This document shows, piece after piece, positions 1 through 11,117 of a DNA stretch of 32,854 nt. How positions within the stretch are numbered: the stretch's first letter is position 1; each line of letters begins with the position of its first letter. The notes under the pieces are model-generated. The model had not been told where the DNA came from, made no database searches, and was given only the letters and a program-made list of their open reading frames with translations. Origin of the DNA: Acanthaster planci (Eukaryota; Echinodermata; Asteroidea; Valvatida; Acanthasteridae); NCBI RefSeq assembly GCF_001949145.1, contig NW_019091715.1, positions 112,121-144,974 of the forward strand, given 5' to 3'. The position numbers and the translations under genes were made by a program.

Positions 1-40
1 AGCTTGTTTTCCAAATGCTGTCCTCGGGCTTCGTCCTCTC
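1..40 (-). CDS. Exon (partial, runs off left edge) of unrecognised acidic-protein gene
   Basis: On the minus strand a strong acceptor (a pyrimidine-rich stretch ending tctttactag) opens an exon at 40 that continues past base 1. The exon at 559-355 ends with two bases of a codon, and this exon supplies the third. The joined reading therefore continues without a stop into a basic stretch, RRRRGRSPRTAFGKQA. The switch from an acidic to an Arg/Ser-Pro-rich segment resembles a disordered nuclear protein with phosphorylation sites, but that is inference. No domain is recognisable and the rest of the gene lies outside the window. Confidence 0.5.
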
Positions 41-354
41 CTAGTAAAGACACAAATCAGAGATGGATCGTTATAAAAACTTTTAATCCAATAAAAAAGT
101 CTATGACATTTATACATGGTGTCGCAAGTTTTTTATATACATGTACAATGCCACTACTGCCTTCTTCAGCCCACAAAAAAGGCTTCCCTTTCGGAAGTCA
201 AACAGTATTTCCAATCTCACATTTAACTCTCTAGCAGCTAATTAGCCATACAATTCCAACGGCACATCTGTATACTGACTGAAAGAAAATTATTCTTGAG
301 TAGCTGTTCCATCAGTATCCTTCAATTGCACTAGCAAACCCTTTCATTTATTAC

Positions 355-559
355 CTTCTTCTCGTTTGGCTCATGTGTTTTCCCAAAGAGTCAGCCTCTG
401 GCAACTCACACTCCTCTGGTTCATCTTCAGGTTTGCTGGCTTCTTCTCCCAGTTGCTCAACTGGGCCCTCACAAACCTCCTCTTGTCCCGCATCATCTAA
501 GATTTTACAAAGACATCCGACAGAAGTCGTCTTGACTGGTGACTTCCCTGAGTCTGAGT
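355..559 (-). CDS. Internal exon of unrecognised acidic-protein gene
   Basis: This 205-bp exon is open throughout on the minus strand. It is preceded by a good acceptor (pyrimidine-rich tract, then ttattacag, AG at 561-560) and followed by a donor, AAG|GTAATA (GT at 354-353). It enters in phase 1 and leaves in phase 2. The product is rich in Glu, Asp and Pro, including the stretch GEEASKPEDEPEECELPEAD, with a few cysteines (GCLCKILDD) near the start. No catalytic motif, membrane segment or signal peptide is visible, and composition suggests an intrinsically disordered region. Phase matching with the exons at 818-776 and 40-1 is the main reason to believe the model. The plus-strand reading of the same bases is Ser-rich and has no splice support, so I take it as the antisense shadow. 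Confidence 0.55.
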
Positions 560-775
560 CTGTAATAATGGTCAAAGGGAGACAAGGCAAATTTCGTTAG
601 GAACAACTGATAACACAAATTGCTTTACAGCAAAATTTTTTTAATGACAGGCTAAATAAGTAGTCTCACCAAAGGATTACAAAATATTATTCGCTATGCT
701 TGACAGTAGAACAACAATGCATGTAAAGCACATTGGAACAGCCCAAAAATCTGGATTTTATTGATGCTGTCATAC

Positions 776-818
776 CTGGATGGGTTAAAGGATCAACCAA
801 AGTCTCTATGGGATCTGT
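776..818 (-). CDS. Short internal exon of unrecognised acidic-protein gene
   Basis: This 43-bp exon lies between a cag acceptor (AG at 820-819) and the donor CCAG|GTATG (GT at 775-774). It reads TDPIETLVDPLTHP plus one extra base, so it enters in phase 0 and leaves in phase 1. That is exactly what is needed to join the neighbouring exons 1399-1241 (ends phase 0) and 559-355 (enters phase 1). It is too short to be called on its own. The support is the splice sites plus the double phase match. Confidence 0.45.
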
Positions 819-1240
819 CTGACATTGAGCATCCACAAATTGTTTAGAGTGCTAATCAAGAATCTGTCATGATAAGAAAATGCCATGCAATATCTAAAGT
901 GAATTATATGTTCCAGTTGCGTCAGTCAAACTAACAAAAAAATAAAAACAATTGGAATTATCACATCCTAATACATGTACATGAGTAAAGAAAGGGCTTT
1001 CATACAGACAAACCACATAATGCATGAGAGATCAAACACATTGAAATGCAGCAAAAACATACATGTACAAAGCTGTGTAAACAAGTGGTAGCTGAAATAC
1101 TACATCAACTCTCTACTGTGAGGATGATTATGGGAAAAGAAAGGTTAAATACATGTATATGGTTTCTTTTTAATCATTTCAAAAAACAATGCTATTTCCT
1201 CATTTTTCAAACTTGATGTAGACAGTGAATTTGGACTTAC

Positions 1241-1399
1241 ATCAGGTAGATCCATCTCAGGGTTATCGTCACCCCAGTGGCTGCTACCTAGTTGAGCCTC
1301 CTCCTCACTTGTTACTGCAGATTCATCCTCTGCAATGTCCATCTCTTTGTCCAAGCCAGTCTCTTGTGGGTGGGCAGATCGAAGTGCTTCACTAAGAAC
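1241..1399 (-). CDS. Internal exon of unrecognised acidic-protein gene
   Basis: This is a 159-bp, 53-codon, phase 0/0 exon. The acceptor is tgcatttaatttag at 1401-1400 and the donor is the near-consensus GAT|GTAAGT (GT at 1240-1239). The start is helix-like (VLSEALRSAHPQE), followed by a strongly acidic segment with EDESAVTSEEEAQL and WGDDNPEMDLPD. An alternative AG eight bases downstream would break the frame. I do not recognise the family. A nuclear scaffold or regulatory protein is plausible from composition alone. Confidence 0.55.
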
Positions 1400-1734
1400 C
1401 TAAATTAAATGCAAATAATTATATTTCGCATGAGGACAGAGAAACAATGGGTGCCACTAAAAAAATGTTGTGAAATTCTTTCCACCATACATCTCTCTAT
1501 CACACTTAGAAACAAAATACACAGGTCGAGTAACACTCCATACACGATGACAAATAAATAAGTTGTTTTCTTTCAGTTGACACTTCCCTTACCATTGTGC
1601 AATATATTTTTTCCTTGTAAAAACCCAGTGAAAAATAAGTACATCACATTTTTGGCTGTGACTGAGAAACCATCTGCTATTTCTTACAACGGAAACAAGA
1701 AATAATTTACAGCTGCTCCACACATCCCTCATAC

Positions 1735-1761
1735 CTGCAGTCTTTGCATTTGTTTGCTAAT
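1735..1761 (-). CDS. Possible microexon of the same acidic-protein gene
   Basis: A 27-bp open segment reads ISKQMQRLQ between a ctag acceptor (AG at 1763-1762) and the donor CTGCAG|GTATGA (GT at 1734-1733). It ends in phase 0, as the exon at 1399-1241 requires. Together they would read as a continuous amphipathic stretch, KQMQRLQVLSEALRSA, which looks like a helix. A second acceptor at attag would give a 22-bp version with the same exit phase. Microexons are easy to find by chance, so this is tentative. Confidence 0.28.
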
Positions 1762-3650
1762 CTAGTTTGAAAAGGATTAAGGGATTTACTTTCTCAATCC
1801 TCACTCCCACCAAGCTTCAACCATGGAGCTATAAAAAACTATTGTACCCACTCATCATTCTTGTGTAAAGGTGACCTGTGAAACCACTTACACACTGGAC
1901 ATCACAGATTGTAATAAAACTTGAACGACAAAGAAAATGCACCGCTATCCAAAAGAGTGAGGTTTACTTGTGCAATGCGTGTTGTTGCAAAACTTTCACT
2001 TGACCAAGAATGTACATGTACCAGTAGATTTCTTCCAAATCACGAAGAGGACAGTTTTGATTTTCCAGAAAATAATCCCAATGGTGACAAGAAAAAAATC
2101 ATCTCAAACTACAAACACCTGAACACCGAAACTGCAGAAATGTCTAACCCACCCTCAATGATTGGGTTGTTTCTCATCCCCAAATGAAGATTAGCTGACA
2201 AAGAATTAGCAAATTGATCTGCGGTGCGATCACTCGTAGAAACTGGGGATCATACGCCGTGCTTCCATGAACCACAAACACGCACAAGTAGGCCTACAGT
2301 ACGGGGAAAGAGTGTACGGTGTATACAAATTATGCTTGGACTGCATTTTTTTTGCAAGCCACAGCGATTTGATTACTGCCAGGACTGTTGTTGAATTTTG
2401 TGAAATGAATGGAAGAGCAAGATAATGGTATGAAAGTCTTCCAAGTGGGGATCGGCATGGCCATGCCAAGGCAAGCTGCATGCGACATGTACGTGTATGT
2501 ACAATGTACACGTATTATACTGCACATATTGCACACGTATAACACACGTAGCAGGCCCTAATACAGTTCATTGTCCAGTTTTGCAATTTAGCCAGTTCCA
2601 CAATTCAGGAAAAAATTGGCTTTATTTATCGCCAGAGGATATTTAACCATCGCCGGCAACATTCAGGAAAGGCTATCCTCCCGGCAAAAACAGCGCCCTC
2701 CTGCACAAGAAGCCTCATGTGCAAGAAGCCTATATTATAAGCTTACTAACTTCATGCAGTTGGTGAAACTGTGACGTGGCCTTGGCCTAATGGACTAGCA
2801 AATATTAAAAACAGGCATTGGGTAAATGGAGATTGCAAGGTTTTTTCTGGGCAAGAGTTCAAATCCTCCTATTCACCATTTTTTAAAACAATTTTTTTTT
2901 CTTTTTAAATACTGTCCCAAACTCTTTTTCTGATTTGTGGCTGCGAAGGATTTTTAATAATAAAAAAGTCTGAAATTGTATATGTCTGCAGAATAATATT
3001 TGGTGGATGTTGCCGGCAACGGCTGAATATCCACTGCCTTGTTAGGCCTACTGCGAATATTACTCGGTAGAATTTGATTTTCAAGTGAATGGTCAGAAAA
3101 TCTGAATGGCTTAGAGAAATTTTAGTTATATCTGGATGGATATCTTTCCTTTAAAGCACTATTATGCCTTTACTACATGAGTTAGGCCTACAGCATGTGC
3201 ATGTGCTAGGCATGTATGCCTTAACATCTGACATTAGCATGGTCAGGGTGATGGTACATGTTGGTTAGTTTAGTGTTACAAATCCACCACCATTCTTTCA
3301 TTTTTTTCCCCACAAAAATCATTCACAGAAATCTTCTCATCCTCACAACAGTTTGATTGGATATGCATTTTTTACATTAAATTTTTAATGACGATGGTAC
3401 TGTCACGGGTCAGGACAGGGTAGTGCAGTTTTGCACTTCGTTGTGGTGAGTCCGCCAGTGTTTTATGACCGGATGCTCCAAGGGAAACAGACAACAGACC
3501 AGAAATAATCAATCGTCAATCACACTAGTATTCAGTTTTAACTTCACTGTAATATTTGTTAACTTATCTCCAGATCACAAAAAAAAGATGACAAGGTTAC
3601 CCCAATAAGGTTCCAATACAAAAGACAATTCCCCAAAGATAGGTTTCTCT
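1762..3650. other. Non-coding stretch upstream of the minus-strand gene
   Basis: No exon with convincing splice sites was found on either strand. It may hold the missing 5' exons or promoter of the minus-strand gene, but nothing marks a start site. Around 2470-2560 there is a run rich in ACGTGT and TACATGTA-like palindromes. A GCCGGCAACAT-type word recurs in opposite orientations near 2655 and 3010, perhaps arms of an old repeat. The rest is AT-rich. Confidence 0.4.
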
Positions 3651-5810
3651 AATAAATTCCCCGGACTTAGTAAATTCCTAATCTAAATTCCCCGGACGCC
3701 GGTCGGGACCGCCCTCGCTTTACGCAGTGGCTGCGTACACAAGAAAAAGCACAACATGACATGAGCATGCAGTACGGTACACATATGGTCGCACATGTAA
3801 CGTACGGTCGATCACATGTGATGAACACACATGTCATCGCTAGAATTGTTGACAGGATTTTTGGGTACAAAATATCTCATTTAGGAGACGTCCAATTGGC
3901 TGGACAGTCAACCAGCAATCGTAGGGAGGGTGAATGCACTCTCCCAACCTCAAGATTACAACAACAATGGCATATGTGAGAAACAAAAAGCAGAAAAATA
4001 GGCCCATTAAAAATGCTTGTCTCACCATTCGGTGTCAGCCAGAAAAGGAGTGAGCGTTCGTCCGGCGTACGTGGAAAACACATTTCCCGATAATATTCAT
4101 ACGCTAGAACAATACCAAAAATGCTGCAAAATGAAGACGCGCAAGTTTAGACCCAATATTAATTATTGAAATTTTTTGTAGGTTAATTACCTTTACATTG
4201 GCATGTAAATGATAGATTCCAACGAGACTTTATTACAATATAATTGGACTAAATTGCGTAAGGGCGACAGGCCCTTGGGCTGTAATTCGCCTTCCAGAAG
4301 TTTCCAGAAGACAACACTACTGTGTCCCTGAAAAGGCTACCGACCCTCACAGTACTAAACACAGTCACAGCTAAACTTGCCTGCTTAGCATGCAGTGACA
4401 GTGTCAGTACAGACTACAGTAGAACTTTATTTGCAAAAAGCATATGGCCATCTGCCAAGTCAAGCTGCGCGCATTGACCTAAACTTCAAGGGTCACGGAT
4501 CATCCTCTTTCACAAGTGTTAAATTTTGTAAAATGCAATTAAATCAATCTTATGTTAAGATTAATTTTGTGAAAAAAATTTCAAGATTAATAGTTACATA
4601 AGATTGATTTAAAAAAATCAGACTTAAACCAAAGATGATATCAATAATATCAATTTTTTATGAAACACCCCCGTTTGTTTCCTGAGCCTTTCACAAGCAC
4701 AGAATCTCAAAACTTCCAAGAACAAAATTCAAAATCGGGAGGGTAGGGATATATTTCAACACCCTCAGCAAATCAGACTCAAGACTCTGCTTGCTAGCAT
4801 GCCATTTATCACTCTTGCTTTTTTGGCTCTCTACTGCATCATATGGAAAAATCAATAACCCGGTGATGTCACACGGCCCCTGAAGTCCCAAGGACCCCAA
4901 AATCTATTCAGAATTTTCCCATTACAAGAGTACATGTATCTTTAATCAATGACACTGTCAAGCATAGACATGTACAAGCCATCTAGAGGTAAAATACACA
5001 GTTTTATTGACTAAAAGGAGCTTTGTGATACTTCCAAGTTGTGGCTATTTTGAATATTATGAAGGAAACAGTTTGAAAGAACCTGTCAACCTTCGCATTT
5101 TATTTGCAGGAAGTCCTCCAAGCCGAAGACTACATAGGCAGACAATTTTGTCCAATCAGTTGCAATAAGCTACAGCCAGGAGAGCCCTACAAATACAAGC
5201 CACTAAAATGTCCTCTTATGGAGTTTGATGCTTGCAGCTGATGGGTAGTTTTAACTATACAAAGTCCCAGCAAGACCTAGCTAAAACATATTTGCTTGTC
5301 TCCACAGTGCACATTCCTTCCCCTTTGTCTTTGGCCACTCTGATGCTACGTTGCATTTGTAGTTATCAGAGGTGAGGTACATTTTGTATTTTTTGCACTA
5401 AATAGAATCTCTCCAAATTTGTAAGGATTTTATTTTGTTGTAAGAAGATACCCAGCTCTGATACCATCCCCTAACACATTGTTTAAAGCATGTTATTATT
5501 AGAACATGAAAAAAGGGCCAACTGGAAATGCAGTATGTGTAGTAATGGGGCATGCAAGTGTGTGGGGTGATATCAAGGTCTTCTGTTCTTTTCAGCAGAC
5601 GAGCTTGCGTACATATTAAGAATGGTATTAAGAAATTAAGAGTGGTATGTTGAGCACTGTGCAAGGATTGCCTACATGTACATTTAACATTAAAGGGGCC
5701 TTCTTGTGGCACATCAAGTACAGTTAACTCTCATTAATACTAGAGTCTTTGGAACTACTTCATTATCTCTTATTATCTAGAACCCCGGTTTATTAAAAGC
5801 AAGAACTATT
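3651..5810. other. AT-rich stretch without convincing genes
   Basis: The word AAATTCCCCGGAC occurs twice (near 3655 and 3686), and palindromic ACATGT words cluster at 3780-3840. Short open frames here (for example minus-strand 4900-4691) lack splice support and similarity. Nothing else is supportable. Confidence 0.4.
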
Positions 5811-6119
5811 TTCCATTTGTGTGCGTCATTGATCGATGGAACTATTAATGTAGCTAATTCATTCATTTATGCAAGTGTTCTTATTGAAAAAGTAATGAAT
5901 TTACATTTAAAACAATTAAAACATAATCTTTGTAAAAGCAAAATGTACATGTGTGATGAACGAAAAATTTTATTAAAAAGTCTTTCTTTTGTTCTGATTT
6001 GTTTGTTTGTTTTTTTTTTCCAAATGCCATTGACGTTGCACACATTTTTTCTGGGTTTTTTTTGGGGGGGGGTTGCACATCACTCAAATTCAGCATAGGC
6101 ATATAGTCCTAATTGCATA

Positions 6120-7310
6120 GATGTATGCTGAAGAGTGAGGCAGTGATGATACCATTATATGTCACGTGACATCATCGCTAAGTTGCACATTTCAAAGCCC
6201 TATATCCAGAGAGTGGTAAGTCTGATTTGGTTGAAACTTGGTATGTGGTTATACTGGAATGTATTACAGATAATAATTGAGGTGATGTCATAATGACATC
6301 ATCATACCATTTTATACATAAATTTGAATTTGTTAAGGGTTTTGCCATATCTCTCTAATGCGATATGATAAATGCAACATTTTTTGTATTAGGTTTGTCA
6401 AGCAATAGGTATATGCACAAAACATGGGAAAATCATTATGACATTATCAAAAATGTGATTTTCAAAACACACATGGGGAAGGTCCAATCATCATAAAACT
6501 TAAGATTGGTTGATTTTTTTTATGATTTTTTTTTATTAAATGTTTTTCTGCTTATCAAATTTTAATCTTCTATTTGATCGATTGGTTTCATACCTGGTGG
6601 TGACCGAAACTGCAACAAAAATAAGGTGCTCTGGCTACTATTGATGAAGTTATCATGGGGCATGTGATGTCATCAGAAATGCAATTTGTTTAAACACACA
6701 TGAAGGAGGGTCCAATTGTTATGCTATAGTTCTTAAACATTTTAGAAGCAATTTAATGCCTTTGCAAACGTCTGTAAACAAAAAGAATTCACTAGACTTT
6801 GTTAGATTTGTCCAGTGTTCCATTTTCAGGTGGGCGATACGTGCAAAGTAGAAAGCGGGCATTACCTCTTTTGTGAGGTTATTTTTAATCCGTTTACCAT
6901 TGAAGTAAAACAGTGCCCTCTTCTGGGTATTATGCCCAGGCACCTTTGCCCTCAGCTCACCATGCCAGCTGCTGGCTTTTTCCCAAACAACTTTGTAAAA
7001 TATCAAAAGAGGGTGCTGTCGTCTCTGCGTAATGCATTTCATTTTCATGAGTTCAGGGATAAGCTTTTAAAATAATTGGCAGAAAGCCGCTTGCATTGTC
7101 CATGGACAATTAGCATATTTAGTTTCTTTTTATTTATTTTTTCCCCTTTTTTCACTTTTCCCCATAGTCATAACACAGGGTCATTCTACACATGACTATT
7201 ACCCCTTCCTTGTGGCCTATCCTCTTCAAACCTGGCACCTAGTTAGAATATTATCTGTATGCCAAATCATGACATCATCGTTACGTCATCACCTGGTTTA
7301 TTATATAAAT
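6120..7310. repeat. Diffuse dispersed repeat region rich in TGACATCA
   Basis: The word TGACATCATC or its complement recurs near 6167, 6294, 6668 and 7270, several times followed by a similar AT-rich phrase (ttttatacataaatttg near 6310, ttatataaatttgtaa near 7300). At 6283-6301 there is a perfect palindrome, TGATGTCAT-A-ATGACATCA. The phrases between the words are similar but not identical, as expected for a diverged dispersed or tandem repeat. No transposase or RT similarity is visible. An 86-codon open frame on the plus strand (6815-7075) follows an attttcag acceptor-like site but resembles nothing I know. Confidence 0.4.
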
Positions 7311-7732
7311 TTGTAATATTTAATTTTCCCCCATATGTTTTGTACAAGTTTTAAAAATCCCTTTTGAGCCACTTGGCAGCCTTGCAACTTTATTAAAGTT
7401 ACACAAAGCACACCCTTAGACATAAAAATGTACTGAAAAACTCAAAAATGCGATCATTGGGTATCAAATTACAAATGCTTAAATTTGTATGCATGTTAAA
7501 TCTTTAAAAATCCACGTAAAATCCAACTTGACTTCCTGCAGCTTGCTTTTATTACCAAATAATTGAGTAATCTCCAGTCTTCATTTCTTCTTGTGTATGT
7601 AAAATTGGTTCACATCCGGCCCCATCAGTCGGTCTAAATACACAACGGCGCCCATTCGTTTTACACATGTATTTTTTAATATTTAATTTGTGCTTACTAA
7701 ATTCATTCAATGATAATACCGTTAATGGGTCA

Positions 7733-7953
7733 TTAGGGAGACATTCCCATAAGAACGTGCACAAAATTTTTCAAACATTACCGTCCCATAATTCAATATT
7801 CCCTAATCTGATCTGAACCAAACTTTGTATGTTTTCATTTTAGGCCCTAAACTATCATCTCTCAAAATATGGACGGTAAAATTCGGCCTCCTTCTGGTAG
7901 TTTGAAAATAGGAAGACACTGAAATGTCTCCCTAAAAGCCAATGTCTCCCTAA
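7733..7953. repeat. Fold-back (MITE-like) inverted repeat
   Basis: The left arm carries TTAGGGAGACATT (7733-7745) and ATTACCGTCCCATAATT (7777-7793). The right arm carries their complements in mirrored order, AATATGGACGGTAAAAT (7866-7882) and AATGTCTCCCTAA (7923-7935). The last word is repeated at 7941-7953 and near 7974. The arms are imperfect and of unequal length. No coding sequence lies inside. Confidence 0.5.
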
Positions 7954-8453
7954 TGCTGAACAATGTATCACAAAATGTCTCCCAAATGATCTATTTGTAA
8001 ATATAATATTAATAATAATAAACGTAATTCTTATCCGGGTTCTACTTACGACTCACATCTAGTTCCACCCCTACGCCTCTGCCTTGATCTGTCCAGTTTT
8101 GGGGGCATCCAGGTGTGTAGGAACTACATGTACACTCTACCAGGCCGCCTTACGTCATTTGCTCATGCAGCCCCTGGTGATTTTGAGTCTGGGTCACGCA
8201 TACTAAACCTTAACCCGCGGCTTGAACATTTGCTCATGGGCCTATTGCTACAATGTGCATCAAACTGCCGGGTAGCACCTGAGACTCCTGTGCTGGGAGC
8301 CAGCTAGCTAGGTGGGAAACAGAGAAATCTGCTCTCCGAGCTTCGCTTCGCCTTTTTATGGAGCTGTCCCAGTGAATAAAGCGCAATATGATCAGCGTAC
8401 CATGTATATTTTATTCTTACCATAGGTCTTCTGTTCATTAATACCTGCTGTAG

Positions 8454-8515
8454 ATGTCATCGCCCTACCTGCAGACCCATCGAGCCCTCCAATGTCTGAA
8501 ACTTCATCATCAGAG
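8454..8515 (+). CDS. Weak candidate exon, unknown
   Basis: A 62-bp segment lies between a pyrimidine-rich acceptor (ttcattaatacctgctgtag) and the donor GAG|GTACTC. One frame reads VIALPADPSSPPMSETSSSE, which looks like a disordered linker. A second frame is also open and starts with ATG. No neighbouring exon with matching phase was found, so the splice sites may be coincidental. It could be an upstream exon of the plus-strand gene, but it does not resemble GDE1. Confidence 0.15.
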
Positions 8516-8814
8516 GTACTCAGTCGTACGTGTAACAATCAACCGCGATCTCCAAACAGGCCCCCCTTATCTCTGACCGGTGATCATGCCATTCAATTTA
8601 GTATCCATGCGTCCTAATTCACTGAACTTCACATTGTTGTAAATTCTACATGATCCTTTCATCTAATAATTCTCGACTCTCCATACATTCTTCTGCTCGG
8701 CTTGGCTATGCCCCACATTGCTTTTCAGACGCAACTTCTTCTGTGGGCGTGTCCAAAGTATACATACTGTGACTGTTACAAGGTCTGACCATGGACCTAT
8801 TAAACACATGGAGT

Positions 8815-9107
8815 TAGAACTAAAGATCGTATAGCGGAAGGCGTAAGATAAATAACTCTGCCCAAAAGGTGTAATTACCATGGGTGCCATTTGAGCAAGC
8901 GATATGCCTGTGCAGTTTATGGTAATGCTTAATGGCGCAGGCTCACCAGGTGCACGTGCCTGCCGTGGCGCCTGTGCATTAATGTGCATTGCACAGGAGT
9001 AACAAATGGCACCCGTGCGATTACAGCGTTTCATGTGTATTCACATATTTACGTGAAGTTCTCCATCTTGCTCCGATACACAATGCTATACGATCTTTGA
9101 TTAGAAC
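8815..9107. repeat. Fold-back repeat, ~290 bp
   Basis: The outer arms are AACTAAAGATCGTATAGCG (8818-8836) and its near complement TGCTATACGATCTTTGATT (9084-9102). The inner arms are centred on GGGTGCCATTTG (8882-8893) and CAAATGGCACCC (9003-9014), extending to CCTGTGCA and GGCGCAGGC-type words around the centre at ~8955. A related single arm recurs at 29148-29200. Long minus-strand open frames across this block are by-products of the repeat. The family is unknown. Confidence 0.5.
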
Positions 9108-9119
9108 AAAGTCCCTACA

Positions 9120-10240
9120 GACCGTAATCCAGTTAACTGCTCCAGTTGGCTCCATAGGCAAAGTGCGGTTAATGGCCCCAGTGTTGAAGGACCCTAGACA
9201 TTCTTTGAACTCTGTGAATGCCACCACCGGGTAGCTGGTCACCCACAGACTCGTCATGTTTCGCTGCAGCATACTGGAGTAAATAAACGGTGGAAAAGAT
9301 GCCTGAAGAAGATGCATAGTTCTTATCTGTGGTCCTCAGGAGTCAGCAAGTGATCCCTTCAGATGTGCTAGAAAATTTTGAATCGGCGGTGGTTATTTGG
9401 CAAAAAGTCAGACTTTTTAAAGTCACTGATGACATTTTGCGGTTCTAGCAGCAGAGAACATACCCAAAGTATGAACTGCAATATTTACATCACAAGTCAC
9501 AATCCTAGTGGTTCCTACAGTTAAAAGAAGGTGGAAACATGCCACAGGGATGCATTTGACAACGTGGTAAGATTTCATGCTGAGACAATGCTGGACAGTG
9601 ACAGAAAGGACAACAAATCTTTCCATGTTTTTGTCTGTTTTTTTAATTTTCTTCTGGACCAGCTACATTTTTTCACTTTTCCTGTGCGTATTTTTGGAGA
9701 ATTTGTATTAGTGAGTAGTTCTGCTTGCTGTTAAGAAAGACGTTTTGGGAATGTAAAGACGTAGCCAGACTTTCATTGTCATTGGAATATCAGAACAATC
9801 ACTAAAATTATCAAAATTGAACTCTCCAGTGGTTTCTGTCTCAAGGCTGCCATGTTGAACATGCGGTAGTGTTATGGACACACATGCGTGGTACCCACGC
9901 TCCTTTGCAAATGCAACTCCTAGCATTCCTTATAGCCCGCAAGTCGCGCGTAATTTGTTTTGCCCTTGCAGCATGTGCAGTGCTTGCGGTGGCCATCATT
10001 GACCCTTTTGATGTCTGTACGTGCTTACTCCTTGTGTATAATAACTCCATGGTCTTACAAAAGTGTGGCAACTGTCCGCGCTCTTTTTTGTTAATGCTTT
10101 GCCATGGTTGCCTTTTCCAACTGAGCCCCATGTAATCGAAGGAAAAGGCAGACTTGGCAAGTATTTGTCAATATTTCACCATTTATCTGCTTGTGCTCTC
10201 TGTTCCAAAACGTTTCGATGTAAGATGAAAATATTTGGAT
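9120..10240. other. Stretch without recognised features
   Basis: Overlapping open frames on both strands (for example 9869-10135) show no recognisable protein and no splice-site pairs. A somewhat GC-richer patch near 9850-10100 may be old repeat sequence. Confidence 0.35.
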
Positions 10241-11117
10241 ACTTAAGTCATGGAGAGGTCTTCCACCTCTAGGTCCGGATGTGACCGTGATGATGGACAT
10301 GTCACTATTCAGATGGGGGCCTTTCTTCCTCCACTCCATGCCTCCGGGGTCTGGGACACCGCCTCTCGAGACAAACACATCAACAGGTTAGACCTCCAAG
10401 CGGTGTTCAACGCTCTTCGCCACTTCCAACAACACCTAGTAGGTTGTTCTGTTCGAGTACTGAGTGATGACTCTATGGTAATGGTGTACATCAACCGCCG
10501 GGGTGGCACTCGCTTTCAACCCTGTGCGCTTGCATAGTAGTTCTTCATGTGGCCATATGATCAAGGAATCACCCTCCAAGCCGTCCACATAGCGGGAACC
10601 AGCAGACCCACTGTCCACCAACAGGGTGGATTCTTCACCCGAACGTGGTCAGACAGATTTTGCAGAGATTGAGCATACCCATATCAACTTCTTCTCTTCC
10701 GCCGACAAAACCCATCTCCCAAAGTTCTGCTCCAGGTTCCCTCACCCACGGGCAGATCAGATCAACAGAGAGATCAACTGGTCGGACCTTCTGGCGTATG
10801 TCTTTCCTCCTGTAAAATGAGGGCCATGTCGGATCCTCCTCATCTCTCTGTTCTGGCCTTGCCAACTGTGGTTTCCAAGACTGACAAGACTCCTGGTATG
10901 ACGGCTGCTGGTCTTTCCAGTCAGGGACAACATCCTTTGTCAACCCAAGTGAGGGATCCGGCACTGAAGGGTCTTCACTTGACGTGCTGGATGTTGTCCA
11001 ATGATCCTTCAGGGCATCAGGCCTTTCTGTAGATAATGCATCCATAGCGGCCGGGGTTGACGACTGTCCACTCCCAAAATTTACAACAGCCATCTAACAA
11101 CATTTTACTAGGTGGTG
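10241..11117 (+). pseudogene. DIRS-like retrotransposon relic: RNase H to start of tyrosine recombinase
   Basis: The plus strand encodes, in several broken frames, the RNase H part of a DIRS-type polyprotein: GVWDTASRDKHINRLDLQA, then VRVLSDDSMVMVYINRRGG (about 10340-10510). It continues into the linker with DSSPERGQTDF, FCSRFPHPRADQ and WSDLLAYVFPP (10620-10820), and then the recombinase N-terminus up to the sequence gtccactcccaaaatttacaacagcc. DIRS elements insert with a tyrosine recombinase in place of a DDE integrase. The reverse transcriptase is missing upstream and the recombinase catalytic half is missing downstream. Frameshifts and an in-frame stop near 10537 make it dead. It is closely related to the minus-strand copy at 22560-20709 and recognisably colinear with it to about 11117. 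Confidence 0.75.

Noticed and set aside
1921-2187. Plus-strand frame containing DKENAPLSKRVRFT, which resembles a KEN box plus an RVxF PP1-docking motif
   Set aside because: The frame has no ATG at its start and is closed by an upstream stop, with no acceptor in the right place. It lies opposite the minus-strand gene region. Short motifs of this kind arise by chance.
3667-4083. Overlapping short frames around 3.7-4.1 kb as a possible first exon or promoter of a gene
   Set aside because: No start context, splice donor or similarity supports them.
8663-9317. Two overlapping minus-strand frames of about 100-120 codons
   Set aside because: They are the by-product of the fold-back repeat at 8815-9107. 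The sequence shows no conserved domain.
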